Positions 24,646-32,249 of a stretch of DNA of 32,249 bases are shown piece by piece. Every line of letters begins with the position of its first letter. The first letter of the stretch is position 1. The DNA lies in the IMG/VR virus record IMGVR_UViG_3300008952_000182, positions 1 through 32,249 of that record, one strand, 5' to 3'. The notes under the pieces were generated by a model that searched no databases, had not been told where the DNA came from, and saw only the letters and a program-made list of their open reading frames with translations. The translations under genes were made by a program, and so were the position numbers. This DNA is from a virus.

Positions 24646-25339
24646 TCTCTTTGGTGACAAAGTAGGTGCGGTTGAGTACATTTCACATATGGGTTCGGAT
24701 TTGTCGGTTGTTAATGCTGCAAGAGTCTCGTTCGGCTCAGAGAAGGAAGAAGTAGATGAAAAAGATATTAAACTTATTAACTACCTTATGGCCCACAATC
24801 ACTCATCGCCATTTGAACATTGCACTATCACATTTCGTTTTACCGTTCCTTTGTTTATTAGGAGCCAGCATCACAGGCATCGCACTTGGGCTTATAATGA
24901 GATATCTCGCAGGTATACTTCTGTAGACATTCAGTTTTATGAACCTAGTGAGTTCCGGACACAACACAAGTCGAATAGGCAAGCAAGCACAGAAAACCTG
25001 ATAGATCCGATATTGGAATCAAACAGGGACGGCTCACCTACTTTGTCGTCAGCGTCCAGCCAAATTAGGGCTCACCACAAGGAGAGCATGAGATTGTTTG
25101 AAGCACTACTGGAGTCAGGAGTCTGCAGAGAACAAGCGAGAGGTGTTCTACCTCAAAATCTTTACACTCAATATTATGGCACCGTTAATTTGCATAATTT
25201 GCTAAAGTTTATCTCACTTAGGTCTCATGAAGGGGCCCAATGGGAGATACAACAAGTTGCCGAATCGTGTCTGGAGATAGCAGAAGAACTATTCCCCCAC
25301 TCAGTTCAGGCATTTATACAAAAGAAAATGGAGAAGTAA
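24635..25339 (+). CDS. thyX: Flavin-dependent thymidylate synthase
   Basis: This enzyme makes dTMP from dUMP using FAD, NADPH and methylene-tetrahydrofolate. The ThyX signature RHR-x7-S is present as RHRTWAYNEIS (residues 81-91). 'HNHSSPFEHC' (54-63), 'SRRYT' and a later 'REQARGVLPQNLYTQYYGT' region complete the family pattern. At 234 residues the length is normal. The start is taken as GTG 24635, 4 bases after AGGAGG (24625-24630); GTG 24617 is in frame but would place that site inside the gene. It overlaps the GroES-like gene by 11 bases and the next gene by TAATG. With nrdJ it provides a phage-encoded dTTP route. Confidence 0.93.
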   Translation: MRIDLFGDKVGAVEYISHMGSDLSVVNAARVSFGSEKEEVDEKDIKLINYLMAHNHSSPFEHCTITFRFTVPLFIRSQHHRHRTWAYNEISRRYTSVDIQFYEPSEFRTQHKSNRQASTENLIDPILESNRDGSPTLSSASSQIRAHHKESMRLFEALLESGVCREQARGVLPQNLYTQYYGTVNLHNLLKFISLRSHEGAQWEIQQVAESCLEIAEELFPHSVQAFIQKKMEK

Positions 25340-25815
25340 TGGCGTTCTTGTTGTCTCTCTGCTTGTTGTCGAATCAGCATATGGATCTAACAGATTATCA
25401 ACACAGTAATCTATGTAAGTATGAAGATCACATTAGAACAGAAGCAGAAAAAAACGGCATTAAACCAGCACTTTTAGCAGCACTTATATATGTTGAGAGT
25501 GGTTTTTATAGGAACGTAGTCAGTGAAGCAAACGCTTGTGGTCTAACACAGGTTATTCCAAAGTGGACAGGGGGCCCAGAAACCAGAGGTGTTAAGTACA
25601 CTTGCAAACAACTAAAAAACCCCACAACCTCGATAAGGGTCGGCGCGCAAATACTCTCCTACAACATCAAGGTCTATGCCAAGGGCAATGTGGACAAAGG
25701 GCTGTGCTTCTACAACGCAGGCACAAAATGTATTACAAGAAAAGGATTTTACAAAAGGTTAGGTTATGTTAAAAAAGTTAAGCGTATATACAGTTTGCTT
25801 TCTGACGATTGTTAG
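25339..25815 (+). CDS. Secreted lytic transglycosylase (SLT domain)
   Basis: This enzyme cleaves peptidoglycan glycan strands; probably the phage endolysin or a cell-wall remodelling enzyme. Family motifs: catalytic Glu53 in YVESGF, 'GLTQVIP' (68-74) and 'FYNAG' (124-128). The ATG at 25339 (TAATG overlap with thyX) gives 158 residues beginning with a short hydrophobic run MAFLLSLCLL, a weak signal peptide or anchor; there is no preceding Lys/Arg, so export is uncertain. Seven cysteines (8, 26, 67, 89, 123, 131, 158) suggest disulfides and function outside the cytoplasm. No holin is evident next to it. It overlaps the following lipoprotein gene by 50 bases, so the two are probably made together. 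Confidence 0.85.
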   Translation: MAFLLSLCLLSNQHMDLTDYQHSNLCKYEDHIRTEAEKNGIKPALLAALIYVESGFYRNVVSEANACGLTQVIPKWTGGPETRGVKYTCKQLKNPTTSIRVGAQILSYNIKVYAKGNVDKGLCFYNAGTKCITRKGFYKRLGYVKKVKRIYSLLSDDC

Positions 25816-27835
25816 TTGCAACGACGAAACTACAACTAGGTATGGTAGCGTAGACAGTTCTCAGCGAACTGTGAGTGTTGATCTTGTTTCACCAGACATT
25901 CAAGTCGTAGAGATACCTGATATTACAGTTGATACGTGGGTAAATCCATGCGAAAATATCCCTAATACACATGTTAGGTTTTGTGATTGTAACCCAAGTT
26001 GTTGTCAACAACAGACCTGGTACTGTCCACCAACTGGGACAGAAATACAAGCAAAGTATGCAGTGTTGGATATTTGCGACGAGACCTTGACCCCCTGCGA
26101 CAGAAATAGGGATCCCACTTGTCCGCCTGCAGAAATAATTGAAGAGACAGATTGTCAGCATGCTTTTGACTGTCCTCCTGGGATAAATGAGGACTTCACA
26201 ATGTATTATGATTGTGAAGTGGATGGGAATCAGGGCCGTCAAGAAGTAAAGTGCGATAAGGGAAGATTGTATTACGGTGAGTGCATCACTTGTTTTGAAG
26301 AAGAGGAGATCTGCGATTTCCAAGACAATGACTGTGATGGAGACATAGATGAAGGGCAAAGAAATGCATGCGATGGATGCGGGACAGTACCAGAGGATAT
26401 TTGTGACGGCCTCGACAATGACTGTGATGGAACTAGTGACGAACAACTCATTAGAGAGTGTACTACGATATGCAATTCTGGATTGGAGATCTGCGCAGCA
26501 GGTAATTGGGTAGGGTGTACGGCACAGAGACCAGAGGACGAGCAGTGCGACGGCGAAGACAACGACTGCGACGACCTAGTGGATGAAGGACTAAATTGTC
26601 AGTGCCCCCCATCGATGGTCGGCGCTTTGATACCCTGTATGGAGCCACCTCTTCTTTGTGGTTTAGGGTTTAAGACATGTGAGTGTGTAGACGAAGAGTG
26701 TGCAGTAACGCAAATGACTGAGTGTTTTGCTGCATGCCACTGGGTACCAGAACTTGCACAAACGGGTCAATGTGATCAGCTGATGGGGCTTGCTACAGAC
26801 CCAGAGATATGTAATAACTTTGACGAAGATTGTGACTTGCTCATCGACGAACGTCTGACTAGAGAGTGTTACACAGGACCAGAGGGTACATTAAATGTCG
26901 GCGTGTGCATACCAGGAACTCAGGTTTGTAACAATGGTCAGTGGTACGGTAGACGTGAAACGGGCAACTATACGGTCGGTATTTGCTCAGGTGAAATTCT
27001 ACCATCTGAAGAGATCTGCGACGGCGCCGACAACGACTGTGATGGCATTGTAGACTTTGGAGAAGAGATTCCAGAGACGGACATCTTGTTCTTGATAGAC
27101 TGGTCAGGATCTATGGAGAATTATATTAACGCAGTCAGGATGGCCATGAACCGATTTGCCCAAACCTTTGAAGCAGAGGATAAATTAAAGTGGGGACTCA
27201 TCGTCGGACCAAGACTTTTGCCAAACGAACTAGACAATTACGGGAGAATGAAGGAGGGTTTGATACTACAATCTGACATCGCTAGTTTTGAAGATTTCCT
27301 AACAGCGTTTGCAAATGTTGGACAGTTTGATAATCAAACTGGAAACGAGATGTTTAAAGATGCATTACTCTTGGCAGTTAGGAGTATATCAGGGAACGTT
27401 GATTACGATTTTAATACTGCGATTTGGTCTAACAGAACAGGGTCAGTCCCAGCGCTTCAGGATTTCAAAATTAATTGGCGCCCAAATGCAGACCGCATCA
27501 TTGTACTTTTCACGGACGAGCATGATCAAACATATCTGGTACCGACGGTCTCTGACAGGGTTTTATTGCAAGCGCTTGTAACAACACCCAGCTTGAAGAC
27601 TTACATATTTGCAGATGGATTTTTTCCTTGGGAAGATTATGCAATAGAGACAGGTGGAAGGATGTTTGATCTTTCTTCAAACCAAGAGCAAATGTACAGT
27701 GATTTGATGTCTATATTGGATGAAATATGCTTAGGCCCTCAACCTGAACAGGGAACAATGAATAGAACACCAGCCGGCTTCTTCCCAGCGTCTTTGCGTA
27801 CCAGATATGACTATAGATTAGGCATATGTTATTGA
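25766..27835 (+). CDS. Lipoprotein with MopE-type repeats and von Willebrand factor A domain
   Basis: A 689-residue exported protein. The signal is MLKKLSVYTVCFLTIVSC, with lipobox IVSC and lipidated Cys18, so it should be membrane anchored. Residues 60-430 are very Cys-rich and contain five repeats of the pattern E-x-C-D-x-x-D-N-D-C-D-G-x-x-D-E (starting at about 181, 211, 259, 347 and 416; the fourth is degenerate). Such MopE-like repeats are known from Myxococcota surface and secreted proteins and are thought to bind metal, mainly calcium. A vWA domain follows (about 437-656) with a complete-looking MIDAS: Asp445, Ser447, Ser449 in LIDWSGSM, Thr525 and Asp584 in LFTDE. The start is ATG 25766, overlapping the lytic transglycosylase. 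Roles could be surface adhesion, superinfection exclusion or lysis; none is shown. Confidence 0.88.
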   Translation: MLKKLSVYTVCFLTIVSCNDETTTRYGSVDSSQRTVSVDLVSPDIQVVEIPDITVDTWVNPCENIPNTHVRFCDCNPSCCQQQTWYCPPTGTEIQAKYAVLDICDETLTPCDRNRDPTCPPAEIIEETDCQHAFDCPPGINEDFTMYYDCEVDGNQGRQEVKCDKGRLYYGECITCFEEEEICDFQDNDCDGDIDEGQRNACDGCGTVPEDICDGLDNDCDGTSDEQLIRECTTICNSGLEICAAGNWVGCTAQRPEDEQCDGEDNDCDDLVDEGLNCQCPPSMVGALIPCMEPPLLCGLGFKTCECVDEECAVTQMTECFAACHWVPELAQTGQCDQLMGLATDPEICNNFDEDCDLLIDERLTRECYTGPEGTLNVGVCIPGTQVCNNGQWYGRRETGNYTVGICSGEILPSEEICDGADNDCDGIVDFGEEIPETDILFLIDWSGSMENYINAVRMAMNRFAQTFEAEDKLKWGLIVGPRLLPNELDNYGRMKEGLILQSDIASFEDFLTAFANVGQFDNQTGNEMFKDALLLAVRSISGNVDYDFNTAIWSNRTGSVPALQDFKINWRPNADRIIVLFTDEHDQTYLVPTVSDRVLLQALVTTPSLKTYIFADGFFPWEDYAIETGGRMFDLSSNQEQMYSDLMSILDEICLGPQPEQGTMNRTPAGFFPASLRTRYDYRLGICY
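26306..27058 (+). repeat. Five MopE-type Asp/Cys coding repeats
   Basis: Dispersed protein-level repeats (about 16 residues each) with core DNDCDG. DNA copies share short runs such as GACAATGACTGTGATGG (near 26326 and 26417), while others use different codons, so the array is not a recent tandem expansion. Confidence 0.8.
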
Positions 27836-28608
27836 CTGGGGTTGTGATAGGCTCCACCGTGGAAGCCGCATATTACGCCCTAGTAAACGAATATCACTTC
27901 ACAACTACTCGGAAGACACCCCCAATGTTTTACGAGCGCTTAGACGTTTCTTTGTTTGGAAAAACAAGTACAGCTGAGGCTTGGACGAAACTAAACATAA
28001 TGTTGGGTTTGTTGTCGAAGAGATTACCAACCAAACCAAACACGAGTATTAGAATTTCAGATCAACAAATCAGAATTACATCAGATAACGTCACTTTTAA
28101 ATATAATTTTGATAAGTTGTTTGTTTTCGACCCATCAGGAATTCAATTAGATAACGAGATAAAACAGGTAAAAGAAAAAACGTTTATTGTCTTGGATGAT
28201 TTTGAGTTGTCAGTCCTCGGGCCTAAAAGATATTCTTTGCCACCTATAACAGGCTCTCAAGGGGTGTGTAGAGAATTGCATTTTTATTCATCTGACAGGG
28301 TCGACGGAGCGGACTATATCACAGATTGTGTTGTCGAGTCAGAGCTAACGATGGATCAGTTAAAGTCATTTGATTATTCAGATTCAATGATCAGGTTCTT
28401 AGTTAAAAGGCACTTGACATCAATAAATGTAAATGGTAGACTTATGAAGCACTACAAAAATGGTAATCCAAAATATCGTAAACCCAACGTAGTACATGTT
28501 AAAAGATTATTGCAAGAAAAGGATAATAACATATACAAAGATACAAAACACGTAAAGTTTATGAATCCGTCACTGGGGGAAATAATTGAACAAAGCACCA
28601 AAAGGTAG
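27826..28608 (+). CDS. Unknown conserved-looking phage protein
   Basis: I do not recognise the family. It is a 260-residue soluble-looking protein. Residues 33-67 contain a clear amphipathic segment ('MFYERLDVSLFGKTSTAEAW', then TKLNIMLGLLSKRL). The middle is beta-like (IRISDQQIRITSDNVTFKYN), and the C-terminus is basic ('GRLMKHYKNGNPKYRKPN', then VVHVKRLL). The start is uncertain: ATG 27826 overlaps the lipoprotein gene by 10 bases, in keeping with the operon; ATG 27925 (MFYERLDV) has GGAAG upstream and begins at the stronger-looking part. The stop overlaps the next gene. Confidence 0.6.
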   Translation: MLLTGVVIGSTVEAAYYALVNEYHFTTTRKTPPMFYERLDVSLFGKTSTAEAWTKLNIMLGLLSKRLPTKPNTSIRISDQQIRITSDNVTFKYNFDKLFVFDPSGIQLDNEIKQVKEKTFIVLDDFELSVLGPKRYSLPPITGSQGVCRELHFYSSDRVDGADYITDCVVESELTMDQLKSFDYSDSMIRFLVKRHLTSINVNGRLMKHYKNGNPKYRKPNVVHVKRLLQEKDNNIYKDTKHVKFMNPSLGEIIEQSTKR

Positions 28609-29446
28609 AAACCTAGCAGGTATCATACCGTTGACCGGGTGGCACAAATCGTTCGATTTCCCATGGCCAGATTATTTGCAGCCTTTGAGAGAGGGATTTT
28701 TGGCAGTTGAAAGGTCTGTTTATGAGTGTGCATATGCTGGCTGCGATAGTATTTGGATTGTATGCGGAGACGATGTTGCACCTCTTGTTAAGAGCCGTCT
28801 GGGAGACTATGTAATGTCTCCTCGATATTTTGAGGAAAAAAACTTTGTCAAGAGCAGAGAGTATCATGAAAAGTGGATTCCGATATTTTACACTCCCATG
28901 ACACAAAAGGATATCGACAGAAGAGATAGTCTTGGCTGGTCCGCATTACATGGAGCGCTCATGGCATTTCAAATATCGGACAAGATGAGTAGGTGGGTGT
29001 TGCCTACCAAATATTATGTATCCTTTCCGTATGGAATATATAATCCGTCTATAGTGAGAGATTACAGGGATATGATTAGAGGTTCAGAATCTTTTTTCTT
29101 ATCGAGACAGGATAAGACAGTCAGAGATAACCTCTATTTAGGATTCACTTTCTTTCCAGATGACTGGCCCAAATTCAAGCATCATATAAAAGACCAGTGC
29201 TCTGGAGGCACCCGGGCGATACCGGCTGCAGAAAGATGGTCAAGTAAGAACTTTACACTTGACAAAATATTCGATATTGATGTAATATCAATAGATAACA
29301 AGGTTGATGTATTTGAGTACTATAGTTTAGATACATGGGATGAATTACAAACATACTACGCCTCAGATATGAAGATACCTAGACCAACAAGAAAATTTAT
29401 GAAACCATATTATCACAGGAGAATGATAGAAGATGAAGAATATTGA
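28586..29446 (+). CDS. Putative nucleotidyltransferase-like (GT-A fold) protein
   Basis: The first ~80 residues resemble sugar-nucleotidyltransferase proteins in outline: strand AGIIPLTG (11-18), P-x-x-L-x-PL near residue 30, helix 'LAVERSVYECAYAGCDSI' and strand WIVCGDDV (57-64). A later 'YYVSFPYGIYNPSIVRDY' segment fits the family's second half. However, the GGxGTR loop and catalytic Lys of true pyrophosphorylases are not seen, so substrate and activity are open. A TTG start at 28586 is chosen because GGGGGA lies just before it and it overlaps the previous gene by 23 bases. It could modify a phage or host glycan, or act on nucleotides; this is not decided by context. Confidence 0.5.
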   Translation: MNKAPKGRNLAGIIPLTGWHKSFDFPWPDYLQPLREGFLAVERSVYECAYAGCDSIWIVCGDDVAPLVKSRLGDYVMSPRYFEEKNFVKSREYHEKWIPIFYTPMTQKDIDRRDSLGWSALHGALMAFQISDKMSRWVLPTKYYVSFPYGIYNPSIVRDYRDMIRGSESFFLSRQDKTVRDNLYLGFTFFPDDWPKFKHHIKDQCSGGTRAIPAAERWSSKNFTLDKIFDIDVISIDNKVDVFEYYSLDTWDELQTYYASDMKIPRPTRKFMKPYYHRRMIEDEEY

Positions 29447-29630
29447 AGAAACTTATGACATTATGCCATCTATTGTTAAGAAACACGCCGGCATGCCAGA
29501 CAATTATAAAGACTTGACAACTGACCAGGAAAGGTTTATAATAGAGATGTTCCAAATTGATAGAGAAGCAATAAAAACAACGTTATTAGAAACAGTAGAA
29601 GAAATGAAAGAATTAGTGAATGACATCTAA
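29433..29630 (+). CDS. Small acidic protein, unknown
   Basis: A 65-residue, mostly helical acidic protein (...ERFIIEMFQIDREAIK... and a VEEMKELVNDI end). It overlaps the preceding gene by 14 bases and DnaE by 11 bases, and AGGAG lies upstream at 29417. A perfect sigma70 promoter lies inside it. No family recognised. Confidence 0.6.
   Translation: MKNIEETYDIMPSIVKKHAGMPDNYKDLTTDQERFIIEMFQIDREAIKTTLLETVEEMKELVNDI
29514..29542 (+). promoter_or_regulatory. Perfect consensus sigma70 promoter before DnaE gene
   Basis: TTGACA, 17-base spacer, TATAAT: both hexamers and the spacing are optimal. It sits inside the 65-residue gene. The expected start near 29549 leaves a leader of about 70 bases to the DnaE ATG. 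Confidence 0.8.
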
Positions 29631-32249
29631 GAAAAACAACAATATCCCATTCGTAGGTTTACATGCCCATTCAGTTGCGGGATCCCCATTTGACGCCCTA
29701 GGGTACCCGCCAGAGCACATGGACTTTGCCTATGAGAATGGTATGGATGCCCTTGCACTTACGGACCATGGCAATATGAATGGTCTAGCTTGGCAGGTTC
29801 TGCATGCCAAGAAAATGAAAAAGGCCGCCAAAGAGTTTAAGCCTATTTTTGGTTGTGAAGCATACTTTATTCCATCAGTTGCAAAGTGGAAAGAGGAGTA
29901 TGAAGAAATCAAAGCAGCCTCGAAGAAGAAGTCTGATTATGAGGCCGGCAATTCGGGCACCACTGTGGAGGATGAAGGCGCATCCAAAAAGCGTATAAAA
30001 TCCGTCCTAAACAGAAGAAGGCACCTTATCTTGCTGGCTATGAACCAGACGGGTTTGCAAAACATTTTCAAGATGATCTCAAGGTCTTATAGTGGGGATA
30101 ATTTTTACCGATATCCACGCGTTGATTACGCACTTCTTAAGAAACACAATGAGGGCGTAATCGCAGCCTCAGCATGCTTGGGTGGCGTTTACGCTGGCAA
30201 CTATTGGGAAAACAGAGAAACAGGCCCAGACGCCGTTCTTGGCGCTATGAGAGAAACCACAGCAAAGATGCAGTCGATCTTTGGCGACCGCTGGTATGGA
30301 GAGCTTCAATGGAACAACATACCAGAACAGCATGAACTTAATCAATACATTATTCAGATGCACCAGGAATTCGGTATTGACCTGATTTCAACCGCTGACT
30401 CTCATTATTATAATGCGGATGTTTGGAAGGATCGAGAACTATATAAGAGACTAGGATGGCTAGGAAAGGGTAAGCCTGATTATTTATCAGACGAACTGCC
30501 CGTTTCAGTTGAGGAGATTGGTTATGAACTTTACCCCAAGAATGGTGAGCAGATGTTTGAGTCTTATAAAAAATACTCAAAGGAGTGTGGGGTAGAATAT
30601 GATGAAAGCCTGGTCCTCAATTCAATTACGAAAACGCACCAGATTGCGCATGAACGTATTGAGACGTTCTTGCCCGACAATACCGTTCGCCTCCCGGACT
30701 TCGTTGTCCCCGAGGGTTCAACTGCTGGCCAAACCCTGGCTGCCCTTTGTGTTGAGGGTCTTCGCACCCTTGGGCTCCACGAAAACCAAGAATATGTGGC
30801 GCGCCTCAAGCATGAGGTCAATGTTATTGAAGATCGCGGGTTTTCGAAGTATTTTCTAACTATGAAATCTATTGCAGACGTCGCCGCCGATCGACAACTT
30901 GTGGGAGCAGGTCGAGGTTCTGCAGCAGGATCCCTCGTTGCATACGTTTTGAACATTACTCAGGTTGATCCCATCAAGTACGGCCTTCAGTTTGAGAGAT
31001 TCTTAACCAAGGGCGGATCGGGTTACCCAGATATTGACTATGATGTATCAGACCCAATGGTCCTCAAGGAAGTCCTAATTGACCAGTGGGGTGATAACTC
31101 TGTGGTTCCTATTACCAACTGGAACACGCTTCAGTTGCGCTCACTCATCAAGGACATCTCTAAGTTCTACGGTATCGAGTTCACGGAAGTAAACAACGTA
31201 ACAAGTAAGATGGTCTACGAGGCAACACCTCGGGCCAAGGCGAAGCATGGCATCACGGCTGGTGTATATGCTCCCACGTTTGAAGAATTGATGGAGTTCT
31301 CAGAGTCCTTGCAAGCATTTCTGGAGAAGTACCCACACATCAAGACTCACATTGAGAAACTGTATGGGCAGACACGTTCAGCTTCACGTCATGCTGGTGG
31401 TGTTGTTGTAGGTGAAAATCTAGATCAGTGGATGCCGCTTATCAACTCAGGAGGAGTTCGACAAACACCTTGGTCCGAGGGTATGAACGTAAGGCACCTT
31501 GAACCCATGGGCTTCATCAAGTTTGACATCCTGGGTCTTGCTTCACTTCGTATGTTGGAAGGCGCCATCGAGCGCATTCTCAAGCGCCATCACGGAATGG
31601 AGGACCCTACTTTTGCAGATATCAAGGCATTCTATGACGAAAATCTACACCCAGAGAAGATTGATTTGGAAGATCGAGCAGTCTGGGAGAATATCTTCCA
31701 CAAGGGAAAGTGGGCAGGAATCTTCCAGTTCACAGAGTCTGGGGCCCAATCGTTCTGCAAGAATGCGAAACCAGACAACATCATTGACTTGTCGGCTATC
31801 ACTTCTATCTACAGACCAGGCCCCCTATCAGCAGGTGTTGACAGAAAGTACATCGGCGCAAAGAAGGCACCGCAAGAAGTAGAATACATCAACAAGCAGG
31901 TTCGTGAAGTAACGGAGGAGACTTATGGGTTCCTCATCTTCCAGGAACAAATCGCTATGTTGGCTCACAAACTGGGTAAGGATCTATCTCTAGATGAAGG
32001 TAACAAGCTCAGGAAACTACTTACTAAGAAGGGTACTGATGGAATTCAGGCTGAGAAAGACAAAATCTTCGACAAGTTCAAAAAGGGTTGTGTCGAGAAA
32101 GGAATGAAAGAATATGAAGCAAGAGAATTGTGGGAAACCTTTGAGTACTTTTCCGGTTACGGCTTTAACAAGTCTCACGCTGTGTCCTACTGTGTCTTAT
32201 CTTATCAGTGTGCTTATTTACTTAATTATTACCCAGCAGAGTGGCTAGC
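29620..32249 (+). CDS. dnaE: DNA polymerase III alpha subunit (DnaE-type), 3' end outside window
   Basis: Family C replicative polymerase, open for 876 codons from ATG 29620 to the right edge. An N-terminal PHP domain has His15/His17 (LHAHS), TDHGNM (48-53), Glu80 and a later 'TADSHYYN', so most metal ligands remain and it could be an active proofreading nuclease. The polymerase core has GAGRGSAAGSLVAY (429-442), catalytic Asp471 and Asp473 in PDIDYD, and Asp636 in KFDILGL, spaced much like E. coli DnaE (401, 403, 555). Also seen are RSASRHAGGVVV, YRPGPL, a 'FLIFQEQIAMLAH' segment and 'YGFNKSHAVSYC'. It is probably the phage replicase, since no family B polymerase is seen here. It overlaps the previous gene by 11 bases. 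Confidence 0.95.
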   Translation, partial: MTSKKNNNIPFVGLHAHSVAGSPFDALGYPPEHMDFAYENGMDALALTDHGNMNGLAWQVLHAKKMKKAAKEFKPIFGCEAYFIPSVAKWKEEYEEIKAASKKKSDYEAGNSGTTVEDEGASKKRIKSVLNRRRHLILLAMNQTGLQNIFKMISRSYSGDNFYRYPRVDYALLKKHNEGVIAASACLGGVYAGNYWENRETGPDAVLGAMRETTAKMQSIFGDRWYGELQWNNIPEQHELNQYIIQMHQEFGIDLISTADSHYYNADVWKDRELYKRLGWLGKGKPDYLSDELPVSVEEIGYELYPKNGEQMFESYKKYSKECGVEYDESLVLNSITKTHQIAHERIETFLPDNTVRLPDFVVPEGSTAGQTLAALCVEGLRTLGLHENQEYVARLKHEVNVIEDRGFSKYFLTMKSIADVAADRQLVGAGRGSAAGSLVAYVLNITQVDPIKYGLQFERFLTKGGSGYPDIDYDVSDPMVLKEVLIDQWGDNSVVPITNWNTLQLRSLIKDISKFYGIEFTEVNNVTSKMVYEATPRAKAKHGITAGVYAPTFEELMEFSESLQAFLEKYPHIKTHIEKLYGQTRSASRHAGGVVVGENLDQWMPLINSGGVRQTPWSEGMNVRHLEPMGFIKFDILGLASLRMLEGAIERILKRHHGMEDPTFADIKAFYDENLHPEKIDLEDRAVWENIFHKGKWAGIFQFTESGAQSFCKNAKPDNIIDLSAITSIYRPGPLSAGVDRKYIGAKKAPQEVEYINKQVREVTEETYGFLIFQEQIAMLAHKLGKDLSLDEGNKLRKLLTKKGTDGIQAEKDKIFDKFKKGCVEKGMKEYEARELWETFEYFSGYGFNKSHAVSYCVLSYQCAYLLNYYPAEWL

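Noticed and set aside
25240-25338. Upstream start of the lytic transglycosylase inside thyX
   Set aside because: It would add 33 residues that are a shadow of thyX; ATG 25339 makes the common TAATG coupling.
26272-26562. Minus-strand ORFs under the MopE-type repeats
   Set aside because: Their Ser/Pro repeats are the reverse complement of the Asp/Cys repeats; not independent genes.
28414-28442. TTGACA-N17-TAGACT with TG before the -10, upstream of 28586
   Set aside because: The -10 matches only 4 of 6; too weak to list as a promoter.
29259-29286. TTGACA-N16-TGTAAT inside the nucleotidyltransferase-like gene
   Set aside because: One such near match is expected by chance in AT-rich sequence, and a perfect promoter lies 250 bases downstream.
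30599-30859. Short frames in both strands over 29730-31882
   Set aside because: The long DnaE frame is continuous through this region with all family motifs in place, so the short frames are shadows.
1-32249. tRNA genes, CRISPR arrays, insertion sequences or integrase sites
   Set aside because: No cloverleaf-like gene, spaced repeat array, transposase or integrase was recognised by eye; nearly all sequence is covered by + strand coding frames.

Overview
The window is part of the genome of a contractile-tailed (T4-like) double-stranded DNA phage. All recognisable genes lie on the + strand, are tightly packed and often overlap by a few bases. The mix of T4-type tail proteins with a marine-phage style fibre and a small-phage replication set suggests an environmental, probably aquatic, phage. 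No host marker is decisive. The only taxonomic hint is a lipoprotein with MopE-type repeats, a motif common in Myxococcota and related Deltaproteobacteria; that is a weak inference.

Layout. Positions 1-14700 hold a virion block: the 3' part of a repetitive tail fibre-like gene and its terminator, then an unusually long tail sheath, the tail tube, a gp26-like baseplate protein with a possible frameshift extension, a tape-measure candidate, three baseplate genes (tube cap/initiator-like, LysM gp53-like, hub-like) and one unknown probable structural gene. From 14669 to about 22131 lies a replication and recombination block: a small exonuclease-less family A polymerase, a divergent tubulin/FtsZ-like protein, a ParB-like protein, a gp32-like single-strand binding protein, a UvsX/RecA recombinase, a flap nuclease and a DnaB-type helicase. 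From 22131 to 25339 come nucleotide and chaperone genes: B12-dependent ribonucleotide reductase, a small helical protein, a GroES-like protein and ThyX. From 25339 to 27835 are two exported cysteine-rich proteins: a lytic transglycosylase and a large lipoprotein with calcium-binding-type repeats and a von Willebrand A domain. Three poorly known genes follow. The window ends inside a DnaE-type DNA polymerase III alpha gene, open from 29620 to the right edge.

Regulation visible in the sequence. Two rho-independent terminators with the same stem core lie at 3533 and 19715. At least five very good sigma70-type promoters (TTGACA, 16-17 nt spacer, TATAAT or TATTAT) precede the tubulin-like, ParB-like, single-strand binding, small helical and DnaE genes. 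This suggests that host RNA polymerase transcribes the replication genes in several units, some from promoters inside upstream genes. No comparable signal was found before the tail genes.

The most interesting points are the MopE/vWA lipoprotein, the degenerate tubulin-like protein beside a ParB-like protein, the coexistence of a DnaE replicase with a minimal family A polymerase, a possible +1 frameshift at the end of the gp26-like gene, and the leader of the single-strand binding gene.
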